Shown here: piece by piece, positions 17,380 to 25,612 of the stretch
How positions within the stretch are numbered: position 1 is the stretch's first letter
Layout: each line of letters starts with the position of its first letter
Source: Flavobacteriales bacterium UBA6051
GTDB lineage: Bacteria; Bacteroidota; Bacteroidia; Flavobacteriales_D; Crocinitomicaceae
Assembly: GCA_002427735.1 (NCBI GenBank)
Contig: DIYP01000016.1
Coordinates: forward strand, 372,001-436,000
Direction: 5' to 3'
Length of the DNA stretch: 64,000 bases
Position numbers and translations under genes: made by a program
Notes under the pieces: generated by a model
Databases searched by the model: none
What the model saw: only the letters and a program-made list of their open reading frames with translations
Told to the model about the DNA's origin: nothing

Positions 17380-17913
17380 TTAAATCGTTTTTTGTTCCAA
17401 CTCTACAATCCCTGTCTCCTTAACCAACGCTTCCAACTCTTCAGCAGTAAACTGCTTATTTTGCGAAGCTCTTAACTCCATTACAAATCGGTCATCCGTT
17501 GTTCTTGGGTCAGGATTCTGTGCTTTCATTCCTGGTAACGTTCTGTTGGCAATCAAATAAGTAATCGCCATCCCGTGTGCTGCACAAAGTACTGTGAACT
17601 CGAAAGAGATTGGAATGAACGATAAGATATTCTCTAAATATGAGAAGCTTGGTTTACCTCCAATGTTCATTGGCCAATCTACAATCATGAAATAACGCAT
17701 TCCAATGGTTGCAAGCGTAAGCCCGATCAAACCATAAATAAAAGCGAAGATTCCCAATCGTGTTTGTTCAACACCAATAATAGGATCGATTCCGTGAATA
17801 GGGAAAGGAGAAAATACTTCCTCTACTTTAACTCCCTTAGCGACCAACTTCTTTGCACCGTCTTTTAGTACATCGTCGTCGTCATACATTGCATATATTA
17901 CCTGATCTGCCAT
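17380..17913 (-). CDS. actD: Alternative complex III subunit ActD (DUF3341)
   Basis: A 177-residue membrane protein of the DUF3341 family. It starts with a soluble region (VIYAMYDDDDVLKDGAKKL) containing the family motif FSPFPIHGID, then two transmembrane helices (about 68-88 and 108-130) joined by a GGKPSF loop. The C-terminal tail holds DDRFVMEL. ActD packs against ActC and ActF in the complex. Spacing to actC is 19 bases and to actE 20 bases, so translation is probably coupled within one mRNA. Confidence 0.94.
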   Translation of the reverse strand: MADQVIYAMYDDDDVLKDGAKKLVAKGVKVEEVFSPFPIHGIDPIIGVEQTRLGIFAFIYGLIGLTLATIGMRYFMIVDWPMNIGGKPSFSYLENILSFIPISFEFTVLCAAHGMAITYLIANRTLPGMKAQNPDPRTTDDRFVMELRASQNKQFTAEELEALVKETGIVELEQKTI

Positions 17914-17932
17914 GTCGTATCGATTGTATCGT

Positions 17933-19711
17933 TTACTTATTCATTAATTCTTTAGCCTGTGAAGCCCAATCCTCTTTCTCCGCTTTTCCAGGAAATTTTC
18001 CGGTGATTGAGTCCATCAAATCATATTCTTTCTTTGTCATTTTGCTCACCTGCTCGAATGTATAGATTCCAGCAGCGTTCAAAGCTGACTCAAACGCTGG
18101 TCCTACTCCTGACAATTTTTTCAAATCATCTTTATTTGCTTCTGTCGCCGGACCAATTGCGCTCATCAATTGCGCAGAAGCGTTAAGCTTTCCCGAATCT
18201 TCCGATTCCTCAGTAGATGCATTATCATCTGCCTTAGTTTCTTCAGCAGGGCTAGCTTCTTCTTTTTTCTCTTCAACAACCGGAGCTTCAGCCACTGGTG
18301 CGGCTTCCACTGGTGCCGGAGTCGGTTCTGGATGATGATCGTCAGGTGCATTTTTGTAAGATTCACCTGATGACTTCAAAATTGTCTTCACTTCATTCAA
18401 TGCTAATACTGGGAAGTAACGCGCAAACAATAAGAAGAACACGAAGAATAATCCAATTGTTCCGATGTACACACCAAGGTCAATATGACTTGGGTAGTGC
18501 ATACTCCAAGAAGAAGGAAGGTAATCTCTATGGATTGATGTTACGATAATTACATAACGCTCGAACCACATACCAATGTTTACGATAATCGAAATAAAGA
18601 ATGTAAACAATAGGCTTCTTCTCAATTTTCTGAACCACATCAACTGTGGAGAAATTACGTTACATGTCATCATCGCCCAATATGCCCACCAGTAAGGTCC
18701 AGTTGCACGGTTGATGAAGGCATATGCTTCGTATTCTACACCTGAGTACCATGAGATAAAGAGCTCGGTAATGTAAGCTGTACCTACAATCGATCCCGTT
18801 ACCATGATTACAATGTTCATATACTCCACGTGCTTCGTGTGAATGTAAGCTTCCAATTTCATTGCCTTACGCATAACTAATAGCAGCGTTTGTACCATTG
18901 CGAATCCAGAGAATACCGCACCGGCAACGAAGTAAGGAGGGAAGATCGTTGTATGCCATCCTGGAATAACCGAAGTGGCGAAGTCAAACGATACAATCGA
19001 GTGTACCGAGAATACAAGTGGTGTAGCCAAACCTGCCAAAACCAATGAAACAAGTTCAAATCGATTCCAGTGCTTAGCTCTACCTGACCATCCAAACGAA
19101 AGGATGGAATACATTTTCTTAGAAATTGGCTTCTTCGCTCTATCGCGAATCGTCGCAAAGTCAGGAATCAATCCGATATACCAGAATACTAATGAAACTG
19201 ACAGATATGTAGAAATCGCGAATACGTCCCAAAGAAGTGGTGAGTTAAAGTTTACCCATAGTGAACCAAACTGGTTTGGCAATGGAAGTACCCAGTATCC
19301 TAGCCAAAGACGTCCCATATGAATTAACGGGAACAATCCAGCCATGAATACGGCAAAAATCGTCATCGCCTCAGCAGAACGGTTAATCGCCATTCTCCAC
19401 TTCTGACGGAAAAGCAGAAGTACGGCAGAAATCAGTGTTCCTGCGTGACCAATACCTACCCACCATACGAAGTTGGTAATATCCCAAGCCCAACCAATGG
19501 TCTTGTTCAATCCCCAAACACCGACACCGGTACCAAGTAGATATAAAATACAACCTACTCCATACAAACCAATGATGAGTGCGATACCGAATAACAGGTA
19601 CCACGTCTTTGGCGCCTTATCCTCAATAGGCTTACAAACATCTTCTGTAATGTCGTGATAGGTTTTGTGACCTAATATGAGTGGTTCTCTAATTGCTGCT
19701 TCCTTATGCAT
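17933..19711 (-). CDS. actC: Alternative complex III subunit ActC with C-terminal helix-hairpin-helix extension
   Basis: The NrfD/PsrC-like quinol-binding subunit, 592 residues. Residues about 1-455 are the ten-helix membrane core, with family stretches such as EDVCKPIEDKAPKTW, WWVGIGHAGTLISAVL and FASIV-like helices. Residues about 460-509 form an Ala/Pro/Glu-rich acidic linker. Residues about 510-592 hold a helix-hairpin-helix-type domain (LKKLSGVGPAFESALNAAGI, then TFEQVSKM), of the kind found in small Bacteroidota proteins and DNA-associated proteins. The core call is certain. The role of the tail, which should be on the cytoplasmic side if the core topology is standard, is unknown. No frameshift is visible; the fusion is in one frame. 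Confidence 0.95.
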   Translation of the reverse strand: MHKEAAIREPLILGHKTYHDITEDVCKPIEDKAPKTWYLLFGIALIIGLYGVGCILYLLGTGVGVWGLNKTIGWAWDITNFVWWVGIGHAGTLISAVLLLFRQKWRMAINRSAEAMTIFAVFMAGLFPLIHMGRLWLGYWVLPLPNQFGSLWVNFNSPLLWDVFAISTYLSVSLVFWYIGLIPDFATIRDRAKKPISKKMYSILSFGWSGRAKHWNRFELVSLVLAGLATPLVFSVHSIVSFDFATSVIPGWHTTIFPPYFVAGAVFSGFAMVQTLLLVMRKAMKLEAYIHTKHVEYMNIVIMVTGSIVGTAYITELFISWYSGVEYEAYAFINRATGPYWWAYWAMMTCNVISPQLMWFRKLRRSLLFTFFISIIVNIGMWFERYVIIVTSIHRDYLPSSWSMHYPSHIDLGVYIGTIGLFFVFFLLFARYFPVLALNEVKTILKSSGESYKNAPDDHHPEPTPAPVEAAPVAEAPVVEEKKEEASPAEETKADDNASTEESEDSGKLNASAQLMSAIGPATEANKDDLKKLSGVGPAFESALNAAGIYTFEQVSKMTKKEYDLMDSITGKFPGKAEKEDWASQAKELMNK

Positions 19712-19732
19712 TACAATAGGGTTTTATTTCAA

Positions 19733-22700
19733 TTAATGATGATTGTTTTCTTCGTGACCGTGATCTCCGCCATGATCTTCACCATGACCGTGAGCGGCCT
19801 CAACAACTTGCAAATCGCTCAATGCTTGATTGTGCTCATTTCTAACCTTCACTTTAAACCAAACATTTGGTTTAACACCAACTTCTTCCAATGCCTGGTA
19901 TGAACGTTTATCATCTGCACTCTTACGAAGCATTGACTGAAGATCATTCCAATCACCAACTGTGATTGCATTTGTTGGACAAGCGTCTGAACAAGCAGAA
20001 GTAACATCACCGTCAACAACAGGACGTCCTTCTTTCTTCGCCTCTAACTTTCCTTCCTGAATACGTTGTACACAGAATGAACACTTCTCCATTACACCAC
20101 GCGTTCTTACCGTTACATCAGGATTCAATACCATACGGCCTAAATCATCCTGTGCTGGGTTAATTTCTCTCTGTGCTTTATAAGATGGATAGTTGAACCA
20201 GTTGAAACGACGTACTTTATAAGGACAGTTGTTCGCACAATATCTTGTACCAATACATCTGTTATACGCCATCATGTTCAATCCTTCATTGCTATGCGTT
20301 GTTGCAGCAACAGGACAAACTGTTTCACAAGGCGCATGGTTACAGTGATGACACATCATTGGCATATGCACAACCGCTGGATTTTCAGCAGGGTGCTCAG
20401 CATCTGCAAACCAAGAAATTTTGCTCTTATCATGATCGTTACGTGATCCTGGAGCAGCTTCCTCAGTAGAAGCGAAATAACGGTCAATTCTCAACCAGTG
20501 CATTTCACGTCCTCTGCGCACTTCGTCCTTACCTACAACAGGAACGTTGTTTTCTGACTGACAAGCAACAAGACAAGAACCACAACCGATACACGATGAT
20601 AGGTCAATAGTCATTCCCCATCGGTGACCGATTTTTTCTACCGGATGAGCATCCCACAAGTCAAATTCTCCAACTGGAGCTTCAACGTGATTTCCGTGCT
20701 TATCTAGCTTCTGCAATGTATGCGCAGGATTATATGCTTCTTTATCTCTGGATTGATAAATATCCAATGTAGTTTCGCGAACAATGGAGTGACGTCCCAT
20801 CACCGTTTGATGAATTTGTGTTGCCGCAATCGGGTAAGAAGACCCCGCAATCGGTTCAACTTTACCGGAAACATCATAAGACATCGTCTTGTTTGAGCTA
20901 CCTACAAATGCAAATGCATTCTGACCAATTGGCATAGGCTTACCATCTTCATTGGTAACATGTCCTCCATACTCTTTCGTTTGGAAAGCTGCTTTACCGA
21001 TATTCTCACCATTTGCTCCTCGACCATATCCAAGCGCGATACCTATCGTTCCTTTTGCCTGACCAGGCAATGGGTAAACCGGCAGAGTAACTTCCTTACC
21101 ATTTACAGTAACCTTCGCTTGTGTCAAACCATGCTCCTGATCAAAAGTAGTTGCATAAGTCCCTTCCATTTCAGCAGGGTTCATAGTAATGCAGTTATCC
21201 CAAGTAACCTTCGTCATTGGATCTGGCATTTCTTGCAACCAAGGGTTGTTTGCTTGAAGTCCAATTCCGATACCAGCCTTCTGGTAAAGCACTACTTCCG
21301 TTCCAGATGCCTTCGGGAATTTCAATCCTGAAAGGCTTCCTGTGAAAGATGGTGATGTTGGTGCAGCAACTTCATCATTGCTACAGCTATTGTGAACAAT
21401 AGTATTCCAGTATGTATCCGCATCAGGGAATCCTGAACCTGGGAATCCATGCTCTTTCCAATTGTTTCTAATCGTTTCAAAAGCAACCTTAGAATCTCTT
21501 CCTCCGCGCTTTGTTCCATCACCCGTCCAAACCATGAATGATTCTAACGCAGAAGCGGTATTCCACAAAGGACGAATCGTAGGTTGAGCGACTGCCCAAT
21601 GCGATTTCTTTGGTTGCATATCTGTCCAACCCTCCAAAGCATGGTGGTCAGGACATACGTACATACAGTTGTTTGCCGTCTCATCAGCATAACCCGCTAA
21701 CGATACCGTCAATTTCATGTTCGATAACCCTTTTGCGAACTCAGCTCCGTTCGGAAGCGTATATGCTGGGTTAGTGCCATAGAAAATAACCGCAGTACTC
21801 TTTTCTTTTCCGCCAGCAACGGACTTCGCGAATGAAGCCATTGCAGCATCATCACTCATGAACATATTAATCGGATCATTTACATTGATCGTAGAGTTAT
21901 ATGCTCCAAGGTGACTGTTTAATTTGTTTACAAGCATTTGAACTGCCATGTCATTTGATCCACAAACAACCAGCGAATCCGCACCCGTTTTCTTTAATGA
22001 TTTGATCGCAGCATCAGCAACTTTCTTAGCTCCATCAGATAGTGTAGTCGAAGCCCCACCAGTAGACTGATTCATTTTGCTTAACATGTAAGCCAGAACA
22101 TTTGCCTGCTCAGAAGGCTTAATCGTCGCACGCTTATCTGCATTAGAACCAGTAATTGACATTACTGACTCGAACTGGAAGTGCTTAGACATCCATTCAC
22201 CATCAGGATTTCTTCTCATCCCATATTGTGATGCAAACTGAGTTGGCAATAACCATGAATTCAAGAAGTCAGCGCCAATGCTCACTATTGTCTTTGCTTT
22301 CGAGAAATCGTAATCAGGAATAATTCCAACACCTTCTGGATCCATCATCCAAATTGGCGCTCCATCTTCTCCCATTTCCATCTTCTCAACAGTAAGATCG
22401 AATGACTTCTTGTGCGCAGCACGGATACCAGCATAAGAAACAGCATCGTATTGAATATGTTCGAACTTATCTCCCAAAGAAGCTCCAAATGCTGCGATAG
22501 CGCCTCCAACTGAAGGACTGATTACAGTACTAGAAACTAATACAACGCGCTTAGCAGCGTTTAATCCCGTTGCAATCTTATCATCAACTCCTTTGTAACT
22601 ACTTTGTGCCTCACCATTCATTGTAGGCCCCTGTAATCTTGCACTATCGTAAAGTCCAAGTACAGAACCAATGATTTGTGGGTTAGCAGCTCCAGAAGTA

Positions 22701-23074
22701 ATTCCATGATCCTTATTTCCTTTAATGAAAATCGGGCGACCTTCTCTTGTCTTTACCAAGATGCTCGCGTACGAATTCCCATCGTAATAAGTAGAAGCAT
22801 ACCATGTTGCCAAACCAGGCGTTACATTTTCAGGCTTATTTACATATGGAATTGCCTTTGTTACCGGCGCTTCACAAGCAGCAACCGTCGCAGCAGCAAC
22901 ACTAAAACCTAAAAACTTCAAGAAATCACGACGCGCTGTCGATGTTTCTTTTAAGCTTTCGTCTCCTAAAAACTCCTCAACTGAAGTTTGCGTAGGAAAT
23001 TCTTGATCTCTGGACTCTAAGAACTCAGGAGTCTCTTTCAACTCGTCGATTCCTTTCCAATATTTTCTTGTCAT
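19733..23074 (-). CDS. actB: Alternative complex III iron-sulfur subunit ActB
   Basis: The large peripheral subunit, about 1113 residues, a fusion of a molybdopterin-oxidoreductase-like domain (lacking evident cofactor ligands) and a four-cluster ferredoxin domain. The N-terminus has a twin-arginine motif TARRDFLKFLGF and a lipobox-like VAAC (Cys67). Iron-sulfur motifs follow at about 818 (CIGCGSCLVAC), 905 (CHHCNHAPCETVCP), 937 (CIGTRYCANNCP), 995 (CSFC) and 1030 (CSDACP). It relays electrons from quinol to the hemes of ActA and ActE. The C-terminus is His-rich. The ATG at 23074 is preferred over 23080 because the AAGGA site is then 8 bases away. It follows actA after a short gap. Confidence 0.95.
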   Translation of the reverse strand: MTRKYWKGIDELKETPEFLESRDQEFPTQTSVEEFLGDESLKETSTARRDFLKFLGFSVAAATVAACEAPVTKAIPYVNKPENVTPGLATWYASTYYDGNSYASILVKTREGRPIFIKGNKDHGITSGAANPQIIGSVLGLYDSARLQGPTMNGEAQSSYKGVDDKIATGLNAAKRVVLVSSTVISPSVGGAIAAFGASLGDKFEHIQYDAVSYAGIRAAHKKSFDLTVEKMEMGEDGAPIWMMDPEGVGIIPDYDFSKAKTIVSIGADFLNSWLLPTQFASQYGMRRNPDGEWMSKHFQFESVMSITGSNADKRATIKPSEQANVLAYMLSKMNQSTGGASTTLSDGAKKVADAAIKSLKKTGADSLVVCGSNDMAVQMLVNKLNSHLGAYNSTINVNDPINMFMSDDAAMASFAKSVAGGKEKSTAVIFYGTNPAYTLPNGAEFAKGLSNMKLTVSLAGYADETANNCMYVCPDHHALEGWTDMQPKKSHWAVAQPTIRPLWNTASALESFMVWTGDGTKRGGRDSKVAFETIRNNWKEHGFPGSGFPDADTYWNTIVHNSCSNDEVAAPTSPSFTGSLSGLKFPKASGTEVVLYQKAGIGIGLQANNPWLQEMPDPMTKVTWDNCITMNPAEMEGTYATTFDQEHGLTQAKVTVNGKEVTLPVYPLPGQAKGTIGIALGYGRGANGENIGKAAFQTKEYGGHVTNEDGKPMPIGQNAFAFVGSSNKTMSYDVSGKVEPIAGSSYPIAATQIHQTVMGRHSIVRETTLDIYQSRDKEAYNPAHTLQKLDKHGNHVEAPVGEFDLWDAHPVEKIGHRWGMTIDLSSCIGCGSCLVACQSENNVPVVGKDEVRRGREMHWLRIDRYFASTEEAAPGSRNDHDKSKISWFADAEHPAENPAVVHMPMMCHHCNHAPCETVCPVAATTHSNEGLNMMAYNRCIGTRYCANNCPYKVRRFNWFNYPSYKAQREINPAQDDLGRMVLNPDVTVRTRGVMEKCSFCVQRIQEGKLEAKKEGRPVVDGDVTSACSDACPTNAITVGDWNDLQSMLRKSADDKRSYQALEEVGVKPNVWFKVKVRNEHNQALSDLQVVEAAHGHGEDHGGDHGHEENNHH

Positions 23075-23113
23075 GCCCATATCCTTATTTCGAATTCTTC
23101 GGTTCTTAATTAA

Positions 23114-24454
23114 TTAGTAGTGACATTTTGCGCATTCCCATCCGCCAAGTTCCTTAACGGAAACTTTTCCGTCCTTGAGGTAATCACCATATAAAGACTT
23201 GTCATTGTTTAACAGTCTTCGGTGAATCTCATTGTAATATCCATCACCCTTTGTGTCAAGCGATCCCATAGAGACTTCTTTCTCCTGGTGACACTCAATA
23301 CACCAACCCATTGTCAATGTCTTTTTCGTCAATGGAATATTACCTTCTACTTTATTCAATTCTTCGACAGACATCACTTTAGCTGTCTCAGACATTGTCG
23401 TCATATCTCCGTGACACTGCTTACAATCTACACCACCAACAGTTACGTGTTGAGAGTGGTTGAAATAAACGTGATCAGGAAGAACGTGTACTTTGTTCCA
23501 AACAATCTCTTGTGTCTCGTTGGTATACTTCATATCAACAGGATCCCAACCTGCTGCTTCGTATATCTTCTCAATCTTCGCCACTTGTTCACCAGAGCCT
23601 GTGATTTGCTTGTGACAGTTCATACAAACATTAACTGTAGGTAATCCAGCTGTTTTTGATTTATCCACAGAGTTGTGACAGTACTTACAATCAATCCCGT
23701 TAATACCAGCGTGAATCGAGTGAGGGAATTCAATCGGTTGAGACGGCTGGTAATTCTCCATGATGTTAATAGAGTACAACCCTAAGAACAAGATCACTAC
23801 TAACGACAATACTGTAAACACAGCTCCAATGGCTACGAATTTACGGTTCGCCCAAGCCCACTGCTTAATTTCATCAGAATAGCTCATGCTATCGTCGAAC
23901 TCCTTGCCATCAACTTCCGCAGTTGCTGACTTCAATTGTCTTCTAACACCACCAACAGCAAGAATAATCACAATGAAGACAACACCAAGAACAATCCAGA
24001 TCCATCCTGTAGATGACTCTTCTTCGTTAACAGTACCTCCTGCCTCTGCAACAGCTGCTCCTCCAGACCCATCATCTTCTACCTGCGAATCAATCCAATC
24101 GAAAATGGAAACGATTTGCTCTGAAGTAAGATCAGGGAACTTATTCATATTCGTTGGCTTCGTCGCCACAACAGATGCAGCATACGGGTCGCTCGCAGCA
24201 GCAGCCTCCCAGTTGTTTACCCATTGGATAATCGAACCTTCAGCGGCACCACCTTCATCCCATTTAGCACGAACCTCATATAGTTTTGGTCCCGTTCCGT
24301 CTTTAAATACTTGGTGACATGTCGCACATTTGGCCTTAAAAAGATCTTCTCCTTGCGCGGACGCGTTGAAAGTGCCAGCCAAAAACAAGAGTGTTAATGC
24401 GCCTAGGCACCATTTGTTAAAATTTCTAAACATCTGACTACTAGATATTTTCAT
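23114..24454 (-). CDS. actA: Alternative complex III multiheme subunit ActA with N-terminal monoheme domain
   Basis: A 446-residue membrane-anchored cytochrome c. A signal peptide (ends NASAQ, about residue 34) is followed by a monoheme domain with CATCHQ and a Met ligand region, a Gly/Ala/Glu linker, a helix at about 150-170, a second helix at about 205-228, and the pentaheme part with CKYCHN, CMNCHK, CKQCHG, CIECHQ and CAKCHY, the last at the very C-terminus. Six CxxCH sites in total. It is the first gene of the act-cox operon, preceded by a consensus -7 box and a palindrome. The pentaheme part is the usual ActA; the extra N-terminal heme could pass electrons on. Confidence 0.95.
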   Translation of the reverse strand: MKISSSQMFRNFNKWCLGALTLLFLAGTFNASAQGEDLFKAKCATCHQVFKDGTGPKLYEVRAKWDEGGAAEGSIIQWVNNWEAAAASDPYAASVVATKPTNMNKFPDLTSEQIVSIFDWIDSQVEDDGSGGAAVAEAGGTVNEEESSTGWIWIVLGVVFIVIILAVGGVRRQLKSATAEVDGKEFDDSMSYSDEIKQWAWANRKFVAIGAVFTVLSLVVILFLGLYSINIMENYQPSQPIEFPHSIHAGINGIDCKYCHNSVDKSKTAGLPTVNVCMNCHKQITGSGEQVAKIEKIYEAAGWDPVDMKYTNETQEIVWNKVHVLPDHVYFNHSQHVTVGGVDCKQCHGDMTTMSETAKVMSVEELNKVEGNIPLTKKTLTMGWCIECHQEKEVSMGSLDTKGDGYYNEIHRRLLNNDKSLYGDYLKDGKVSVKELGGWECAKCHY

Positions 24455-24475
24455 GTAAAAAACTGTTCGTCTACT

Positions 24476-24496
24476 GTCAAAAAAACGCTTTTTGAC
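24476..24496 (-). promoter_or_regulatory. Hairpin at the expected 5' end of the act-cox mRNA
   Basis: An 8-bp perfect inverted repeat (24476-24483 with 24489-24496, 5-base loop) lies immediately after the predicted transcription start. It could protect the mRNA 5' end or be a DNA operator. It is not followed by enough sequence before the start codon to be a normal terminator, although a T-run is part of the stem. Confidence 0.4.
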
Positions 24497-24501
24497 GCAA
24501 G

Positions 24502-24533
24502 CAAATTTAGTAGAATTGTGTCATTTCATGACA
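24502..24533 (-). promoter_or_regulatory. act-cox promoter: -7 box with overlapping palindrome
   Basis: TAAATTTG (24502-24509, minus strand) matches the Bacteroidota -7 consensus exactly. A palindrome TGTCAT-N3-ATGACA at 24519-24533 lies 10 bp upstream, over the expected -33 region, and a further ATGACA lies 11 bp beyond (24539-24544). This arrangement fits an operator for a dimeric regulator, perhaps of the Crp/Fnr type (inference). No TTG at standard -33 spacing is visible, so an activator may be needed. Confidence 0.5.
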
Positions 24534-24601
24534 GTTTTATGACAATTTTGAAGAAGCGTCATTTAATTTAAAATCATTCTAAATAAGCTTTTTTAACACG
24601 A

Positions 24602-24763
24602 TCATTCCAGAGGTTTGAGAACTAAGTAAATGCATCGTTTATACATGAAATCATTGTACTCATCATTTCCGATCGTCCGCTTATCAATGAAAGCCTTAAA
24701 ATGACTATGGTAAGAACCCACTTCGGCACAGTGCTTGATAGAATCAATTTTGTAATTTAGCAT
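24602..24763 (-). CDS. Doubtful small ORF of 53 codons
   Basis: An ATG frame of 53 codons fills most of the gap between actA and the divergent SPOR gene. The sequence has a balanced composition (CAEVGSYHSHFKAF, DEYNDFMYKRCIYLVLKP), which looks more like protein than noise, but I recognise no family, and no ribosome site is clear. It could be a small protein, the remnant of a longer gene or chance. Its stop lies about 60 bases before the act promoter. Confidence 0.25.
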   Translation of the reverse strand: MLNYKIDSIKHCAEVGSYHSHFKAFIDKRTIGNDEYNDFMYKRCIYLVLKPLE

Positions 24764-24766
24764 CCA

Positions 24767-25198
24767 ATGAAAAGAATCAATATCATTCAATCGCTTGGTT
24801 TTATTTTTATCTCTCTGATTGCAAGTGCCAGTTTTGCACAAACAGGTGATGTAGAAATTATTAAAGATAATCGTCTGGATGCTTTAGTTGCTAAACAAGC
24901 TGAAGTAGTGCCTCCAGCTGTCAGACCGCAGATAGATGGTTATCGTATTCAATTGTTTTTTGATTCGGAGCGCGCCAAAATCAACAATGCAATGTCACGC
25001 TTCGCTTCAAGATTCTCGAAGATTGATACCTATGTTACCTACACTGCTCCAAATTATTTTTTGCGGGCAGGTGATTTTCGCACAAGACTAGAGGCGGAAC
25101 GTATTAAGTCAGAAATAGAAGCTGAGTTTCCGACGAGCTTTGTTGTAAAGGAGAAAATCAACCTTCCTCGATTGGAAAAGGATGAGATTTCGGATTAA
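24767..25198 (+). CDS. SPOR domain protein, exported
   Basis: A 143-residue protein with a Sec signal peptide (hydrophobic 5-22, ending SFAQ). Residues about 55-140 match the SPOR fold pattern: DGYRIQLFFDSERAKINNAMSRF, a Tyr/Val beta strand, then FLRAGDFRTRLEAERIKSEI. SPOR domains bind denuded glycan strands of peptidoglycan at division sites. There is no membrane anchor or lipobox, so it should be free in the periplasm. It starts the gene group that continues with rnpA and a processing protease, 21 bases apart. Confidence 0.85.
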   Translation: MKRINIIQSLGFIFISLIASASFAQTGDVEIIKDNRLDALVAKQAEVVPPAVRPQIDGYRIQLFFDSERAKINNAMSRFASRFSKIDTYVTYTAPNYFLRAGDFRTRLEAERIKSEIEAEFPTSFVVKEKINLPRLEKDEISD

Positions 25199-25219
25199 GC
25201 GCACTACACAATTGCTTCA

Positions 25220-25612
25220 ATGGATTATTCATTCGGTAAGCGATATATGCTTTGCAGTAAAAAAACAATCGATCTTGTTTTTGAGGAAGGCATTCGCGTA
25301 AAATGCTATCCATTCATCGCCATGGTGCTACCCGTCCAATTTGAGGACTCAACACCTTTTAAAATTGTTTTCTCGGCACCCAAAAAAAGGTTCCGAAAAG
25401 CCAATAAGCGAAACAGGATTAAACGTATTTGTCGCGAAGCTGTACGCTTAAATAAATCCGAACTAGAAAACTATTTGACACAGCATAAACAACAATTAGC
25501 TGTATTTTTGGTCTACACCGGACAAGAAGAAATTGAACATGCTCCACTGCACAAAAAAACAGTGAAGCTATTTAACAACATAATACAAACACTCGATGAA
25601 CAAAAGCATTAA
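25220..25612 (+). CDS. rnpA: Ribonuclease P protein component RnpA
   Basis: The protein subunit that helps the RNase P RNA trim the 5' leader of tRNA precursors. At 130 residues it has normal length. Diagnostic are the N-terminal GKRYMLCSKKTIDLVFEEG, the strand KIVFSAPKKRF and the RNA-binding helix KANKRNRIKRICREAVRLN, corresponding to the conserved RNR motif. It is not next to rpmH, its classic partner, but in this group lies before a C-terminal processing protease, which its 3' end overlaps by 17 bases. Confidence 0.93.
   Translation: MDYSFGKRYMLCSKKTIDLVFEEGIRVKCYPFIAMVLPVQFEDSTPFKIVFSAPKKRFRKANKRNRIKRICREAVRLNKSELENYLTQHKQQLAVFLVYTGQEEIEHAPLHKKTVKLFNNIIQTLDEQKH

Noticed and set aside
18170..18370. 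Frames opposite the acidic linker of ActC
   Set aside because: Low-complexity repeats of the linker produce spurious Phe/Ser-rich and Lys-rich frames on both strands.
23886..24317. 143-codon plus-strand frame opposite actA
   Set aside because: Shadow of the actA linker and heme domain with low-complexity Ser/Ala/Pro composition.
24476..24496. Hairpin before actA as a rho-independent terminator of the small ORF
   Set aside because: It lies downstream of a perfect -7 box and its T-run is part of the stem, so a leader hairpin or operator is more likely.
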